This document shows positions 44,190 to 55,320 of a stretch of DNA of 64,000 nt, one piece after another. This DNA is from Hygrocybe punicea (lineage: Eukaryota > Basidiomycota > Agaricomycetes > Agaricales > Hygrophoraceae). The stretch's first letter is position 1. Each line of letters starts with the position of its first letter. The stretch spans positions 2,790,001-2,854,000 of the forward strand of contig OY744472.1 of NCBI GenBank assembly GCA_963556145.1. Reading direction: 5' to 3'. The translations under genes and the position numbers were made by a program. Under the pieces are notes generated by a model, which did not search any database, was not told the origin of the DNA, and worked only from the letters and a program-made list of their open reading frames with translations.

Positions 44190-44640
44190 ACAAGCAGCAA
44201 GTGCTGGCCGAGTAGTAAAACCAAGCATCTAGCAAGTGCTGGCCATGGTAAAACCACGCATCTAGCAAGTGCTGACCCTGGTAAAACCAAATGACTAGCA
44301 AGTGCTGGCTCTAGTAAAACTGAGCTCCTGGTAAGTGCTGTCCATAGTAAAACTAGTAAAACCAAATGACCATAAGTGCTGGCTGTGGTAAAACCAAGCA
44401 TCTAGCAAGTGCTGACCCTGGTAAAACCACGCATCTAGCAAGTGCTGACCCTGGTAAAACCATGCATCTAGCAAGTGCTGACCCTGGTAAAACCAAATGA
44501 CTAGCAAGTGCTGGCTCTAGTAAAACTGAGCTCCTGGTAAGTGCTGTCCATAGTAAAACTAGTAAAACCAAATGACCAGCAAGTGCTGGCTGTTGGTAAA
44601 ACCAAGCATCTAGCAAGTGCTGACCCTGGTAAAACTAGTG
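44190..44640. repeat. Right subterminal repeat array of K, inner part
   Basis: About 13 copies of a 32-35 bp unit AGCAAGTGCTG, GCTCTAGTAAAAC and similar, the reverse complement of the left-array core (ACTTGCT, then GGTTTTACCAGG). The minus-strand reading frames through it are not considered genes. Confidence 0.88.
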
Positions 44641-44791
44641 TTGTCACGACTGTAGCCAATGTTTTTCGAAAAATGGCTATATCATTGTCAATAAAATAGT
44701 GGAAATTATGAGGATATTTGGGTGCATAGATCACACAAAAGGCTGGAGGGTCCTCTGCCAACATTAGTTGATGCAATGAGTACCTGGTCTC

Positions 44792-45088
44792 TGTGAGAGA
44801 CTCAGTCACGAAGGATAAAATGGACTAATATTGTACTACCTGTGAGAGACTGAGTACAAATGGTGAGAGAAGAACAAAGACTACCGGATAAGAATCTCAC
44901 CTCAGTCACGAAGGATAAAATGGACTGAGGGAAGTGCGAGAAGGAAATGGAGGTATATAAGGGAAGCTGTGAACATGTGAAAATGGGAACAGATGTATAA
45001 TGACGTAGTTACGAGGAAACGAGGTGACGTAGGGAATGTGTATCGTGACTAAGAAGGAAAGAAAGGTGTCGCTATTGACTATCTAACA
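44792..45088 (-). repeat. 3' LTR of Copia element P
   Basis: 297 bp. An internal 24-bp direct repeat (CAGTCACGAAGG, then ATAAAATGGACT) occurs twice within each LTR. Confidence 0.93.
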
Positions 45089-45095
45089 CAGCCCC

Positions 45096-48000
45096 TCAAT
45101 GAGACACCAAACCGAGGCCGGTGACGTGAGTGTCGTGAAGATCACGACGAAGAGACTTCGTCAGGATGTCGGCAACGTTCTCGGCGGTGGGAACCCAGTT
45201 GATGGAAAAAGTGCCGGACTCGACGTGTTCCCGGATAAAGTGAAATTTGATGTCGATGTGCTTCGAGCGAGAGTGATGAGAAGAATTTGATGCGAGCGAG
45301 ATGGAGCCCTCATTGTCGCCAGCAACGGGAATCGGGGTGACGTAAGGGAGGGTGACTTGATCAAGGGACGAGTGTAGCCAGAGACCAGTTTGGATACAGA
45401 GTGTGAGAGCCATGTATTCAGATTCCGTCGACGATAGAGCGACCGTCCGCTGCTTCTTCGAGCCCCAATCTATGAGGCAACGGCCATAAAACCAACAATG
45501 ACCAGAGACAGAGACCCAATCCTGCAGGCCGGCCCAGTCTGAATCCGAAAAAGCCGAGAGGCCCACAGGGGCGGCGGAAGCCTCATAGTGGATAGCGAGA
45601 TCCTGTGTGCCCTTAAGATAGCGCAACACGCGTTTGGCGGCAGCGAGGTGGTGGAGTGGCCATCGGGCAGGACGGAGTCAGGGCGCAGACGAAATCCGTC
45701 GGGTAGAGCCATGTATAGCTCTTCCTCAAGCTCACCCCACAGGAAGGCACGAGTGGCGTCAAAACACTGGAGGTGCCACCCACGTTGGCAGGAGACCGCG
45801 GCGACCAGACGAACGGATGCAGTCTTGGCAATGGGAGCGAAAGTCTTGCCGAAGTCGATGTGGGGAACCTGATGGAAGCCCTTTGCGACGAGCCGGCCTT
45901 TCGGAACCACCGAGTCACCGTCCAACTTGTTCTCGAAAACCCAGCGATTGCCGATAGCTTTCCGGCCAGGAGGCAGGACCGCGAGTACGTAGACGCCCAT
46001 GGTGTGGAGGGTATCGAGCTCTTTCACAACGGTGGCCTCCCACACGTGGAAATCAGGGCGACGGCGTGCTTCAGAAAAGGTGGCGGGAGGGATGCGAAGA
46101 TCGTAAGAAGGCGAGGACGGGTTGCGTGGGCGGTCACTGCGAATGGACAAGAAAGCAGACTCTGAGCAAACGAGGTTCACGTAATCGTCATCAAAAACGT
46201 GGTGGACGACAGGCGAGTCATCAGACAGGACACAAGAGGTCGAGTCCTTTACCTGTTCAAGACGACCAGATGCTAACTTCTCACGGTGAGCCTTAGACGT
46301 GGAAACCGACGCCGCGTGAAGTCCACCAAGAGCGGTGACGACACGGTTGCGATCGGAACGTGCACGCGGAGGGGGGAGTGGCTTTGCGGTACGAGTGTGC
46401 GACGGCAATGGCGCAACCGGGGAACCAGCGTTGCTGGAAGCGGACGTGGGGAGAGAGGAAAGAGAAGAGCAGTCACTAACGAAGGAAGGAACTACGGTGG
46501 GATTGGAGCTACGTGATACGCCTACATCTACCGAAGATGAAGAACAAGTAGACAAGGGCAAAGGAGGAGCTGTCTGGTGACATGAAGAGGAACTCGCATC
46601 TATAGGGGAAGGGATAGAGGAGGAAGAAGAGCTAGGAGAATGCGTGTCTACGGGAGACAGAACAGAGGTGGAAGACGAAGAGGGGAGAAAAGAAGGCAAA
46701 GGGAGAGGACGAGAAAGAACATCGGGGACATCATCAGGCGCGGCACCGGGGAGCAGGGCACACGACTCGTCGAAAATCACGTCGCAAGAGTTGAAAAACC
46801 GACCTGTGGTCACATCATGGACGCAGTAGCCCTTGACACCCTCAGGATATCCCATGAAGAGACACTCGCGTGAACGAGGGCCGAGCTTCATTTGCAGTTC
46901 GAGCGGGACACGAGCAAAGCACCGGACACCCCACACACGAAGGTGGGAAACGTCCGGGCGCTGTCCAGTTAACGCGTGGAGAGGCGACCGGCCATGCGGG
47001 AGGACCTTTGAAGGAGTGTACATGAACAGATAAGCGCAGGTGAGAGCTGCCTCGCCCCAAAGATTGCGGGGCGTGGCCACCCCAGCCATCATAGACAGGA
47101 GACGACTCTCGATAGTACAAATGACGCGCTCGGCACGGCTGTTCTGTTGATGGGCATAGGGAGCACAAAGCTGGCGCTGGATGCCGTGCTCGACAAGATA
47201 GGCCGTGAACGCATCGCCGAGAAATTCACCCGCGTTGTCCATGCGTAGGGTCTTGAGCTTGTGGCCGAAACGCTTCTCCCAGCGCGGGTGTACCACCTGC
47301 AGTGCCGAGAGGGCCTGGTCCTTCGAGGCAAGGAGTTGAAGGTCCAAGGCGTGCAGATTGTCATCAAGGAAAATAATGAAGTAGAGCTTGCCATGAGGTG
47401 TTTGGACGGGGAAAGGGCCGCACATGTCGCTGTGAACCAACTCGAGGGGAAGACTCGCGCGAGACTCTGAGGAAGTGTGAGGGCGACGGACGTGCTTGCC
47501 AATGATGCAGGCCTCGCAAGTGGAGAAGGGGGCACTGGAAAATGAGATGCCCTCTGAGGAGGAGGTGAGGAGCTTAACGGCAGCTTCACTCGCGTGGCCA
47601 AGCCGAGCGTGCCACAGGTCCTGAGAGGGAGAAACTTTGGCAAAGGCGGAAAGCTCCGAGGTGGGGTCGGCCACAGGGGCGGAAGATGCCGTGACAGGAC
47701 GCTCAGGCAGGACGAACTCAACATCCACGAAACCGAGACGATTCTCGAGGTGACGCATGTAACACACGAGGCGACCGGAGGCAGGAGGCGTGCTGATCGT
47801 GACTGCGTTGTCCACGAAGTTGCAGCCAAAGCTGCGGTCTACAAGCCGGCCAACCGAGAGCAAGTTGATGATGGCGGAGGGCGCGTGCAGGCAGTCGCGC
47901 ATGCGTATCCGCAATGTCTGCCCTGCCCAGCGAACAAGAGCGACACAGTCACCCCTACCCAGGGCCTCCAGCACGCCGTGGTTGGCCGTGCAAACATTCA

Positions 48001-49114
48001 TGGCCTGCGTGGCATCATAGGACCAGAAAAACGAACGGTCCTTAACGAGATGCGAGGTGGTGCCTGAGTCGAGCAGAGCCGAGAGCCTGTGACGGGCCAG
48101 GAACACAAGTTCGACGGAGGAACAGCTGAGGTCGCCAAGGATGGCACTGGGCAACAAGCTGCCATGGGGAAGCACCGCGCTTGCGACATCGGAGTGAGAT
48201 CCAGACCACGAGTGGCTGCCGGGATGAGAGGAGTTGGTAGAGCGCAAAGCATCGCGTTGGACCATCCAGTTGGGCTTTTGACCAGCCATGCCACCACCAG
48301 GGGCGAAGCAGTGATCGTTATCATGCGAGGATTTGTGGCAGTTGGTGCAAACGACCCCACAAGGGTTGTTGCGATGCTTGCGGATGGGGCGATCAGAATC
48401 CTTCGCCACGTTCGCAAACTCGCTGCCAGGGCCGGGAAGGGGTGCTGAGGCAAGGACGTGCTGGGATTCCGCCAAAATGCGGGCACAAACATTCTCGGCG
48501 GAGATCAATGCAGGAGGGTTTTGTGCAGTAGCGGCGGAGATCGCTGCCAGAGTGATTTGCTTGAAGACAGCCCAGGACCCGGAGTTGGGGATGCTGAAGA
48601 GTAGCTGACAGACCGCATCGGGATCGCCATATGCAACGCCAGCACAAGAGAGCTGCTCACGGGCCTGGTTAAAATCACCTAGGTAGCGTTCCACATCAGA
48701 AGCGTCCTTGAGACGAAGAGAAGCTATCTGGGCACAAAGAGCAAATTGGGCAGCAGCATCGACGCGTTCATATGTCGACTTAAGATAAGCCCAGGTCATC
48801 CGCGAGCTGTCTTCGCAGCGCAAAGGAATGTTCGAAGAGACGAGCGGAGAGACGCGACGACGAATGATAGCATTGGCTTTGGAGTCGCCAACAATGAAGG
48901 CTCGGGCCTTGGTGACTTTGGCGTCAGAGCTCTTGCCAGAGACGGGACCCGGAGAAAGGGTGCCGAAATTGACCAGGTCCTTCGGGTCGACACCATCACT
49001 GACGAACGTCCAGAGTTCTTCACCCAGAAGGGTGTAGCGCATGGATTTGGCCCAATCCCGATAGTTGCGGGCACCCTCAAGAAGCGGAATGTGGTCTAAA
49101 CGCAGGTTGGACAT
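45096..49114 (-). pseudogene. Copia gag-pol polyprotein lacking the catalytic half of RT
   Basis: It starts MSNLRLDHIPLLEGARNYRD at 49114. In order: gag; a zinc knuckle CTNCHKSSHDNDHC; protease active site LLDSGTTSHLVKD; GAG-pre-integrase WHARLGHA with CEACIIGKH; integrase core LVHSDMCGPF, then MDNAGEFLGDAF; a Ser/Pro-rich linker; then RT from NRWVFENKLDGD through FDATRAFLWGELEEELYMA. Near 45640-45670 the frame jumps from PDSVLPDGH to HHLAAAKRVLRYLKGTQD. The RT segment with the YVDD box is thus missing and the frame shifts. RNase H (SDSDWAG, ALSSTESEYMAL, then the end at 45096) is otherwise well kept. Length compares with about 1400 aa for full Copia polyproteins. Confidence 0.92.
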
Positions 49115-49239
49115 TTCTTAATAAGGGCCTTAGAGAGGAAGTAATGACGCGTGGTTCAAGGAAATAACGCGAGGACAGAGGTACTAGATCGAGTGGATGA
49201 GCACAAAAAAAAAATTTGTGTGCTGCAGGACTCAGAACC

Positions 49240-49536
49240 TGTGAGAGACTCAGTCACGAAGGATAAAATGGACTAATATTGTACTACCTGTGAGAGACTG
49301 AGTACAAATGGTGAGAGAAGAACAAAGACTACCGGATAAGAATCTCACCTCAGTCACGAAGGATAAAATGGACTGAGGGAAGTGCGAGAAGGAAACGGAG
49401 GTATATAAGGGAAGCTGTGAACATGTGAAAATGGGAACAGATGTATAATGACGTAGTTACGAGGAAACAAGGTGACGTAGGGATTGTGTATCGTGACTAA
49501 GAAGGAAAGAAAGGTGTCGCTATTGACTATCTAACA
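49240..49536 (-). repeat. 5' LTR of Copia element P
   Basis: 297 bp; differs from 44792-45088 at three positions by eye. GTCTC follows. Confidence 0.93.
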
Positions 49537-49564
49537 GTCTCTTATTGGACCAACTTTAAATTGT

Positions 49565-50350
49565 AGTTGCAACACTAGGTAAAACCAAATGACTAGCAAG
49601 TGCTGGCTCTAGTAAAACCAAACTCCTGGTAAGTGCTGTCCATAGTAAAACCAGCTCCCTGGCAAGTGCTGGCCCTGGTAAAACCAAACATCTAGCAAGT
49701 GCTGGTCCTAGTAAAACCAAGCATCTAGCACGTGCTGGCCCTGGTAAAACCAAGCACCCTGGCAAGTGTTGTCCTTGGTATAACCAACTGAACAGCAAGT
49801 GCTGGCTCTAGTAAAACTGAACTCCTGGTAAGTGCTGCCCATAGTAAAACCAGCTCCCTGGCAAGTGCTGTCCCTGGTACAACCAAATGAACAGCAAGTG
49901 CTGACCCTGGTAAAACCAAGCATCTAGCAAGTGCTGGCCATGGTAAAACCAAATGACTAGCAAGTGCTGGCCCTGGTAAAACCGAGCTCTTAGCAAGTGC
50001 TGGCCATAGTAAAACCAATGATCAAGCAAGTGCCATGCTTCTTATAACTAAATGAGTAGTAAATGCTGGCCCTAGTAAAACTAGATTCCCAGCAAGTGCT
50101 GCTTATAGTAAAACCAAGTCCCTACCAAGTGCTATGCTTAGTATAATCAAATGAGCAGCAAGGACTGACTCTGGTAAAACCAAGTTCCTAGCAAGTGCTG
50201 TATCTGGTAAAACTACACCTATTGATATAGCAATTAATGCATCTAGTAAAATTAAACACACTGTCATGCACAGTACTTGCTGACCAAAGTTCAACTATCA
50301 CATCACTAATTGCTGCATCAAGTAAAACCAGGCATCTAGCAATACTGAAG
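49565..50350. repeat. Right subterminal repeat array of K, outer part
   Basis: About 20 more copies of the AGCAAGTGCTGGC, TGGTAAAACC unit, degenerating toward the TIR at about 50400-50459. Confidence 0.88.
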
Positions 50351-51445
50351 TTTGGTTAACTAAGATTGGTGAGTTTTACCAACCACAGCATTTGCAGCAG
50401 CCAGCAATTGCTGCTCTAGGTGCACCATGACAATGTACCTTTACTGCTAGAATGGTTAACCAAAGTTATAGTAACGACTGTCTTCTTCGCGACGACCTTT
50501 CTCTTCGGACTACCCGCCTTCACCTTCCCTTTCCTGTCCGCTTTTCTGGATCCGGTGGCCGGTCCCTTCGTCGATAACCCGCAGCGTCGTTTAAACCTTT
50601 TGCAACGGTCGCACGCGTACCCTTTGATTCCGCGACAAACCGCGTTGGCGGTCACACACGCATCGCATTGCCGGATCCGGTACGATTGCATATACTACGG
50701 AATTGTTAGACGGAAATGATATACGAGTCCGCGAGATATCACTTACCCCCGGAATCTTTCCCTTTGGTTCCGCTAAGGCACGGCACGGGTATACCGCGGG
50801 TCAGAATTCCCGACACCGCACCCGTACCCATGGAAACCGTACCCGCTCCAATGACGGGTACAACCCGTACCCGTTATCTGCGGGTACCCGCCGTGTTCCA
50901 TCCTAACTACCTCGCGAACAACGGGGACGCGTCAATTGACGCGCTCCATCTGTTTTCGCGAGGTTGGGTTGGGGCCAGGGACTTTCCATGGGCGTCCCCG
51001 CGTGTTAACTACCTCGCGAACAACGGGAGCATGTCAATTGACGTGCTCCGTCTGTTTTCGCGAGGTTGGATGGGGCCGGGCACTTTCCATGGGCGTCCGC
51101 ACGTCTAATGACGCGGCCAGGGCGTTTTCACGAGGTGGGACCGTTTTCGCGAGGTTGGATGGGGCCGGGGACTTTCCATGGGAGTCCGCACGTCAATTGA
51201 CGCGGCCGGAGCGTGTTCGCGAGGTGGGACCGTTGTTGCTGTGTCCGTCTTCGTCCTCACCTCGTCCATTCCCCTCGTTAGCCGATGTCGTTGGGACTGG
51301 ATTGGGGGGACGTACCTGGGCCGGTAGGTGGGCGCACCACCCTCCCGGCTTTCCTTTCTATCGTTGTCGTCGCTGTCGCGACTTTGGTGGTTCGTTTTTG
51401 GCGTGCGGGGTTGTCGTGGTTGTCGTTGTCGTTGTCGTTTGTGGA

Positions 51446-52023
51446 TAGGCTAAAGGGCGTAAGCGGATACAGAATGGGGTAAAGGATGGGGACGTTGAGG
51501 AACGGTGAATAGGTGTTCAGTGGAGATCTCAAAACCGAGAGGGTTTTGCGAGTTTGGGGAAAAAACTTTTGTTTTCGACTTTGAGGAGCCGGCAAGCCGC
51601 TGAGAAAATTGACCGAAAGGTTCGGCTTTGGTGGCGCCAGGTGGAAAGGTGCTGACTAAGCAGAAGAGTCCGAGATCGGCAAATTAGAGATGCCGAAGGA
51701 GGACCGAATGGAGAGGATGGTCAGCGTGGCGAAAACAAAAGATTTTGAGCACAAGGTAAGACTCAGATTTAGAAAAGAGGGCCGTATGGCGATCGGGCGC
51801 GAATCCAAGTATACCGAATGCTGACGAGAGAAGGGTGTAGGTGGGCGGGAGAGAAAAAACGGTGAGCGGGTCGAGATGCGCAGTGATGATGCGGAGGCGG
51901 AAGAAAGAGATAAGGTTTTCCGATTTGAGTTCAGTCGGTTATACAAATCGGAGGGTGGACTTTCACTGGCAACTTCCTTTAGCGTATCCTTAGATAACTT
52001 TATGGCTGTGCTTATAGTTATCA
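51446..52023 (-). repeat. Solo-LTR-like insert L1
   Basis: 578 bp. On the minus strand it begins TGATAACTATAAGCACAGCC. It is preceded by TGGA (51442-51445) and followed by CGGA, and is nearly the same as L2. MITE copy X' has no insert at this point. Confidence 0.8.
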
Positions 52024-52028
52024 CGGAA

Positions 52029-52629
52029 TAGGCTAAAGGGCGTAAGCGGATACAGAATGGGGTAAAGGATGGGGACGTTGAGGAACGGTGAATAGGTGTT
52101 CAGTGGAGATCTCAAAACCGAGAGGGTTTTGCGAGTTTGGGGAAAAAACTTTTGTTTTCGACTTTGAGGAGCCGGCAAGCCGCTGAGAAAATTGACCGAA
52201 AGGTTCGGCTTTGGTGGCGCCAGGTGGAAAGGTGCTGACTAAGCAGAAGAGTCCGAGATCGGCAAATTAGAGATGCCGAAGGAGGACCGAATGGAGAGGA
52301 TGGTCAGCGTGGCGAAAACAAAAGATTTTGAGCACAAGGTAAGACTCAGATTCAGAAAAGAGGGCCGTATGGCGATCGGGCGCGAATCCGAGTATACCAA
52401 ATGGAGCTCAAGCTCACGACAGGCGGATTGTGATCGATCGTGATACGGCTTCCCCCAAGAAAAAACGGTGAGCGGGTTGAGACGCGCAGTGATGATGCGG
52501 AGGCGGAAGAAAGAGATAAGGTTTTCCAATTTGAGTTCGGTCGGTTATACAAATCGGAGGGTGGACTTTCACCGGCAACTTCCTTTAGCATATCCTTAGA
52601 TAACTTTATGGCTGTGCTTATAGTTATCA
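52029..52629 (-). repeat. Solo-LTR-like insert L2, in tandem with L1
   Basis: About 601 bp, followed by TGGA at 52630-52633. It differs from L1 mainly in a central block near 52395-52460. Confidence 0.8.
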
Positions 52630-54216
52630 TGGAGTTTTCTTGTTGTCGTTGTTGTTGTGTTTGCGCTTGTCATGGTTGTGGTAGCAAATATCACGCGAAC
52701 TTAGCAAAAGTAAAGAAATTAATGTGAAAAATAAAGTAAATAACAAAGAAAAAACCTACCTGGGGCTTGGGTTGACAGACCTGTGAAAACCCGTCACCCG
52801 CAGATAACGGTGGAGTAGTGGGACCTGCCAGTCACGTGACCAAGCTCCCACGGTTGACCTAGTTAGTAGCCTTCCCAATGTAGTAGTCAGTCCATCATCA
52901 TCCTATCCATCCTGTCTTACCTCTCGAGTCCTGCGTGAGCCCCCGGAGAGGTACCTCGGTACCTCTCCAACGGGTACGGTTTTGACAAGGTGTGCAAACC
53001 GAAACACCGTACCCGAACCCGAATTACCCGTTTTGGAATAACCGCGGGTAAACCCATACCCGTGCTGTGCCCTAAGTTCCACGTCCTCATTCCCGCTCGC
53101 ATTTGAGAAATCGTTGCCGCTGTTGTAGTCCCCGTGAACGGTTTCGTCGTCCCGGGTGACCCTCTTATCCCGGTTGAGCTTTTTGTTTTTGATCGCGTTC
53201 AGTACTTGAAGCCTCTCGTATTTTCGTAGTTGTTGGTTGGACCAGGTGTCCTCCTCGTCCTCGCTTCCGTGATCGCTGGTTTGTGCGGTCTCCTCCCTGT
53301 CCCTTTCCACGGCTGCATCATCCCTTTTTGCTGCCTCTGCCGCCTTCGCCCTTTCCGCCTCCTCGATCCGCTTCTCCGCTTCCGCCCTCCTATTCATCTC
53401 CTCTTCGTATTGATGCGATTCCTCTGCCCGTTTCCGCTCGATCATTTCCACCTCCTCGACCCGTTGTTTCCTCGCTTCTTCCTCCTTTTCCTCCTGCAAC
53501 CGTACAGCTTCCCGACGCCTCGCCTCTTTCCGTTCCCGTTCGTAGTCTTCCCAGCTCCGCAACCACTCCTCGACCTCCACCACCATCTCTCCGCCCATCG
53601 AGAAATCCTTCAGTTCCATCACGTCGATTCCGTTGTCCCAGATTTCTGTCAAGATTCCTCTGTAGTTCCGCTGCCGGGTATCGTTAGTCCGTGCCGTTTA
53701 CAGGAACGGGATCTCTTACCATGGCCTGTCGTCGTCTCACCACCCATTGCCGTGCTTCGTTCTCGAATCCGTCACGTACAATATCGATTCCGGCCGCGTC
53801 GACTTCTAGTAACTCAGCTACGGCGCTCTCGAAGTCTTGCCGTGTTTCCGCATCGAGAGTATTGAGGAAAGTGTCGTATTCCGTCGACATCTGGTGTTGG
53901 TATTGGTACTTGTTGGGCTTGTTGAGGTTGTCGTCGAGATTGTTGAAGTCGCGTTGAAAAGTTTTCTTGTTTGTATTTGTTGACCCATCACATGACCTTT
54001 ATTTCCCTGTCCAGCCATCTCGCCCATACTATTTTGGTAGCTCCGGATCGCCCTTCCCGACGCTTCGATACCCACCGGCTTCGACTCTGCTCACGTTGTA
54101 CTCCCGTTTCCATCTGTTTTTGACATCGCCTCCGCTCATTTATTCCCACGACCCCGGTATCTTCGTTATTTCGTATGGATCGACCAGGGATGGTCTCTAT
54201 CTGAGTCCTGACCAGA

Positions 54217-54814
54217 TGTAGAGGCTCCGGGCCCTCTAGACACAAATCCTCTTCATATCCCACTTCGTCCCTGTCCAGTCCCATTCACGTATTGTCGATT
54301 CCGCCCGATTCCGGTCCTTTCCATCGATTCCGCTCCGGATTCTGCCTCCGGAATCGTTCATACTCAAGATGCGATGTCTCTAACGACCCAGAATCAGTAC
54401 GTATATAGTTACATATGATATATCTTCGTTTCCCGTTACTTAGTACATAGCACCATTCCTCCTATACTCCGCTCCACTCCTCTACCATCAGTTACAGCCT
54501 TCGCTTGTAGTACCTAGTTACTACAGCACAGGATCACTCCCAGTAGTATAAAAGATGCACCCTTATACTACAACATTATTATCATATCCCACCATATCAT
54601 ATTGCATCCCTTCAGTTCTATTTCTTAGTCCTCGCCTCATATTGTCTCATCAGTCTTCATATTCCACTCTCTTCACTTCCCCTCTGATCCAGAACCCTGG
54701 ATTCAGGTTGGATTGACTAGACTACATAGACACTAAACTCCTCTGATCACTTCTTAGCTGATCACCCTTTTCGTAGATTCCCATTTCGGGTCTACAACAG
54801 AACTCGCCGTCACA
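54217..54814 (+). repeat. 3' LTR of element G
   Basis: 598 bp, pair of 31284-31881; ACGC duplication follows at 54815-54818. Confidence 0.9.
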
Positions 54815-54818
54815 ACGC

Positions 54819-55222
54819 ACCCATGCCAACCCAAGGTCATGACGCCGCAACTGCGAACAACGAGGCCAGACAACATCGAGATGCAAGCCAACGTATATGA
54901 GGGATCCGAGGAGGTGAAGGACATGGATATAGGTGACACACCAAGGGAGACAGAGACGAACAAGCAAAACGAGATGAGGACAGGTGCAGAGACATGTCAG
55001 AATGAAGAGAAAATGCAACAAGAGCCCAGGAACAGCTCAAAATGTATGTTCATGTCCAACAACTCATGCACTGACATCCCCTCAAGGATGGCCCACACCC
55101 AAAGCCCCATATTTGCACCCACACAACTCGACTGGGCCAAAGATGCCATGACAATCCCACTCCACCCTATTTTGACAACCACATACCTGCCCTGTGACCT
55201 TTCAGCCCTCCATTCCAACTAG
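54819..55222 (+). pseudogene. Distal coding fragment of element A
   Basis: The frame MTPQLRTTRPDNIEMQANVY, ending QLDWAKDAMTIPLH and CDLSALHSN, matches the element B block FDWAEEAAAIPIH and ISTLRSN. It continues the element A ORF after the G insertion. A last conserved piece (LDWDRDP, then DLSRALQALGW) lies at about 57070-57145 after insertion E. Confidence 0.6.
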
Positions 55223-55320
55223 CAAAGACCATTCGCCACCTTACAGCACTGTATTCAATGACCATGACCACAGACCCACCCTAGATGTGTTCTCATTGCC
55301 CCCACAGGCCCCATCATGAC

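Larger units (their letters stand above)
44792..49536 (-). mobile_element. Ty1/Copia LTR retrotransposon P, 4745 bp, internally deleted
   Basis: LTRs 44792-45088 and 49240-49536 are both 297 bp, start TGTTAGATAG on the minus strand and end CTCTCACA. The 5-bp duplication GTCTC is at 44787-44791 and 49537-49541. I count three mismatches between the LTRs, so the insertion is recent relative to the other layers. A purine-rich GAGGGG tract lies next to the LTR at 45088. It is inserted inside the subterminal array of K. Confidence 0.95.
34213..50459 (-). mobile_element. KDZ DNA transposon K, about 16.2 kb
   Basis: Imperfect TIRs: left from TTAACCATTGTCACAGC at 34213, right (reverse complement) TTAACCATTCTAGCAG ending at 50459. 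Both run about 60 bp inward to the palindrome CAGCAATTGCTG. Inside are long arrays of a 32-35 bp unit on both sides in inverse orientation, a KDZ transposase gene and a companion gene. It interrupts the antisense gene of element G. No target duplication could be fixed, so the outermost bases are approximate. A Copia element has entered its right arm. Confidence 0.82.
50777..53071. mobile_element. MITE X (ends GGCACRGCACGGGT), enlarged by a tandem LTR pair
   Basis: TIRs GGCACGGCACGGGTATACCG at the left and, reversed, GGCACAGCACGGGTATGGG at the right. CTAA is duplicated at 50773-50776 and 53072-53075. A second copy lacking the LTR insert lies inverted at 57149-58102. X sits inside the coding sequence of the antisense gene of G. 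It carries several direct repeats with TCGCGAACAACGG and CAATTGACG blocks. Ends and short duplication suggest a PIF/Harbinger-type MITE (tentative). Confidence 0.8.
33898..53890 (-). pseudogene. Antisense gene of element G with coiled coil and Zn2Cys6-spaced cluster, split by X and K
   Basis: Pieces on the minus strand, in order: 53890-53720 (MSTEYDTFLNTLDAETRQD, then VVRRRQAM); an intron; about 53665-53072 (RNYRGILTEIWDNG, then a long Glu/Arg/Lys-rich coiled coil and an acidic patch); MITE X; 50776-50460 (SGTKGKDSG, an intron, then MQSYRIRQCDACVTANAVC and YACDRCKRFKRRC); KDZ element K; 34200-33898 (PKPVRKPRLQTGEAST to HWTKELN stop). The cysteines are spaced C-x2-C-x6-C-x7-C-x2-C-x6-C, the spacing of fungal binuclear zinc clusters. 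Removing X and one CTAA copy restores the frame. The product may bind nucleic acid (inference). Confidence 0.7.
31284..54814 (+). mobile_element. Gag-only LTR retrotransposon G (598-bp LTRs), inserted in element A
   Basis: LTRs 31284-31881 and 54217-54814 are both 598 bp, start TGTAGAGGCTC and end TCACA. Each carries the same TATAAAAG box followed by ATGCACCC. The 4-bp duplication ACGC is at 31280-31283 and 54815-54818. A TGGAGCCCACCGCG primer-site candidate follows the left LTR. Without K and X it would be about 5 kb. A gag-type ORF is present but no protease, RT or integrase is seen, as in TR-GAG/LARD elements. It also carries a gene on the opposite strand (33898-53890). No clear purine tract was found next to the right LTR. 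Confidence 0.85.

Noticed and set aside
45588..49099. Many plus-strand frames across the Copia element
   Set aside because: Antisense shadows of the gag-pol reading frame.
44295..50029. Minus-strand frames such as VLPGSALARCLVLPGPAL around 44295-44809 and 49556-50029
   Set aside because: Same explanation: translations of the right subterminal array of K.
34195..50470. A target-site duplication for KDZ element K
   Set aside because: No matching 8-bp (or other) flank could be found; the TIR ends are too degenerate to fix the outer bases.
53230..53957. Plus-strand frames of 211, 134 and 88 aa rich in Pro, Phe and Arg
   Set aside because: Antisense of the coiled-coil exon of the G minus-strand gene, whose exon structure is consistent.
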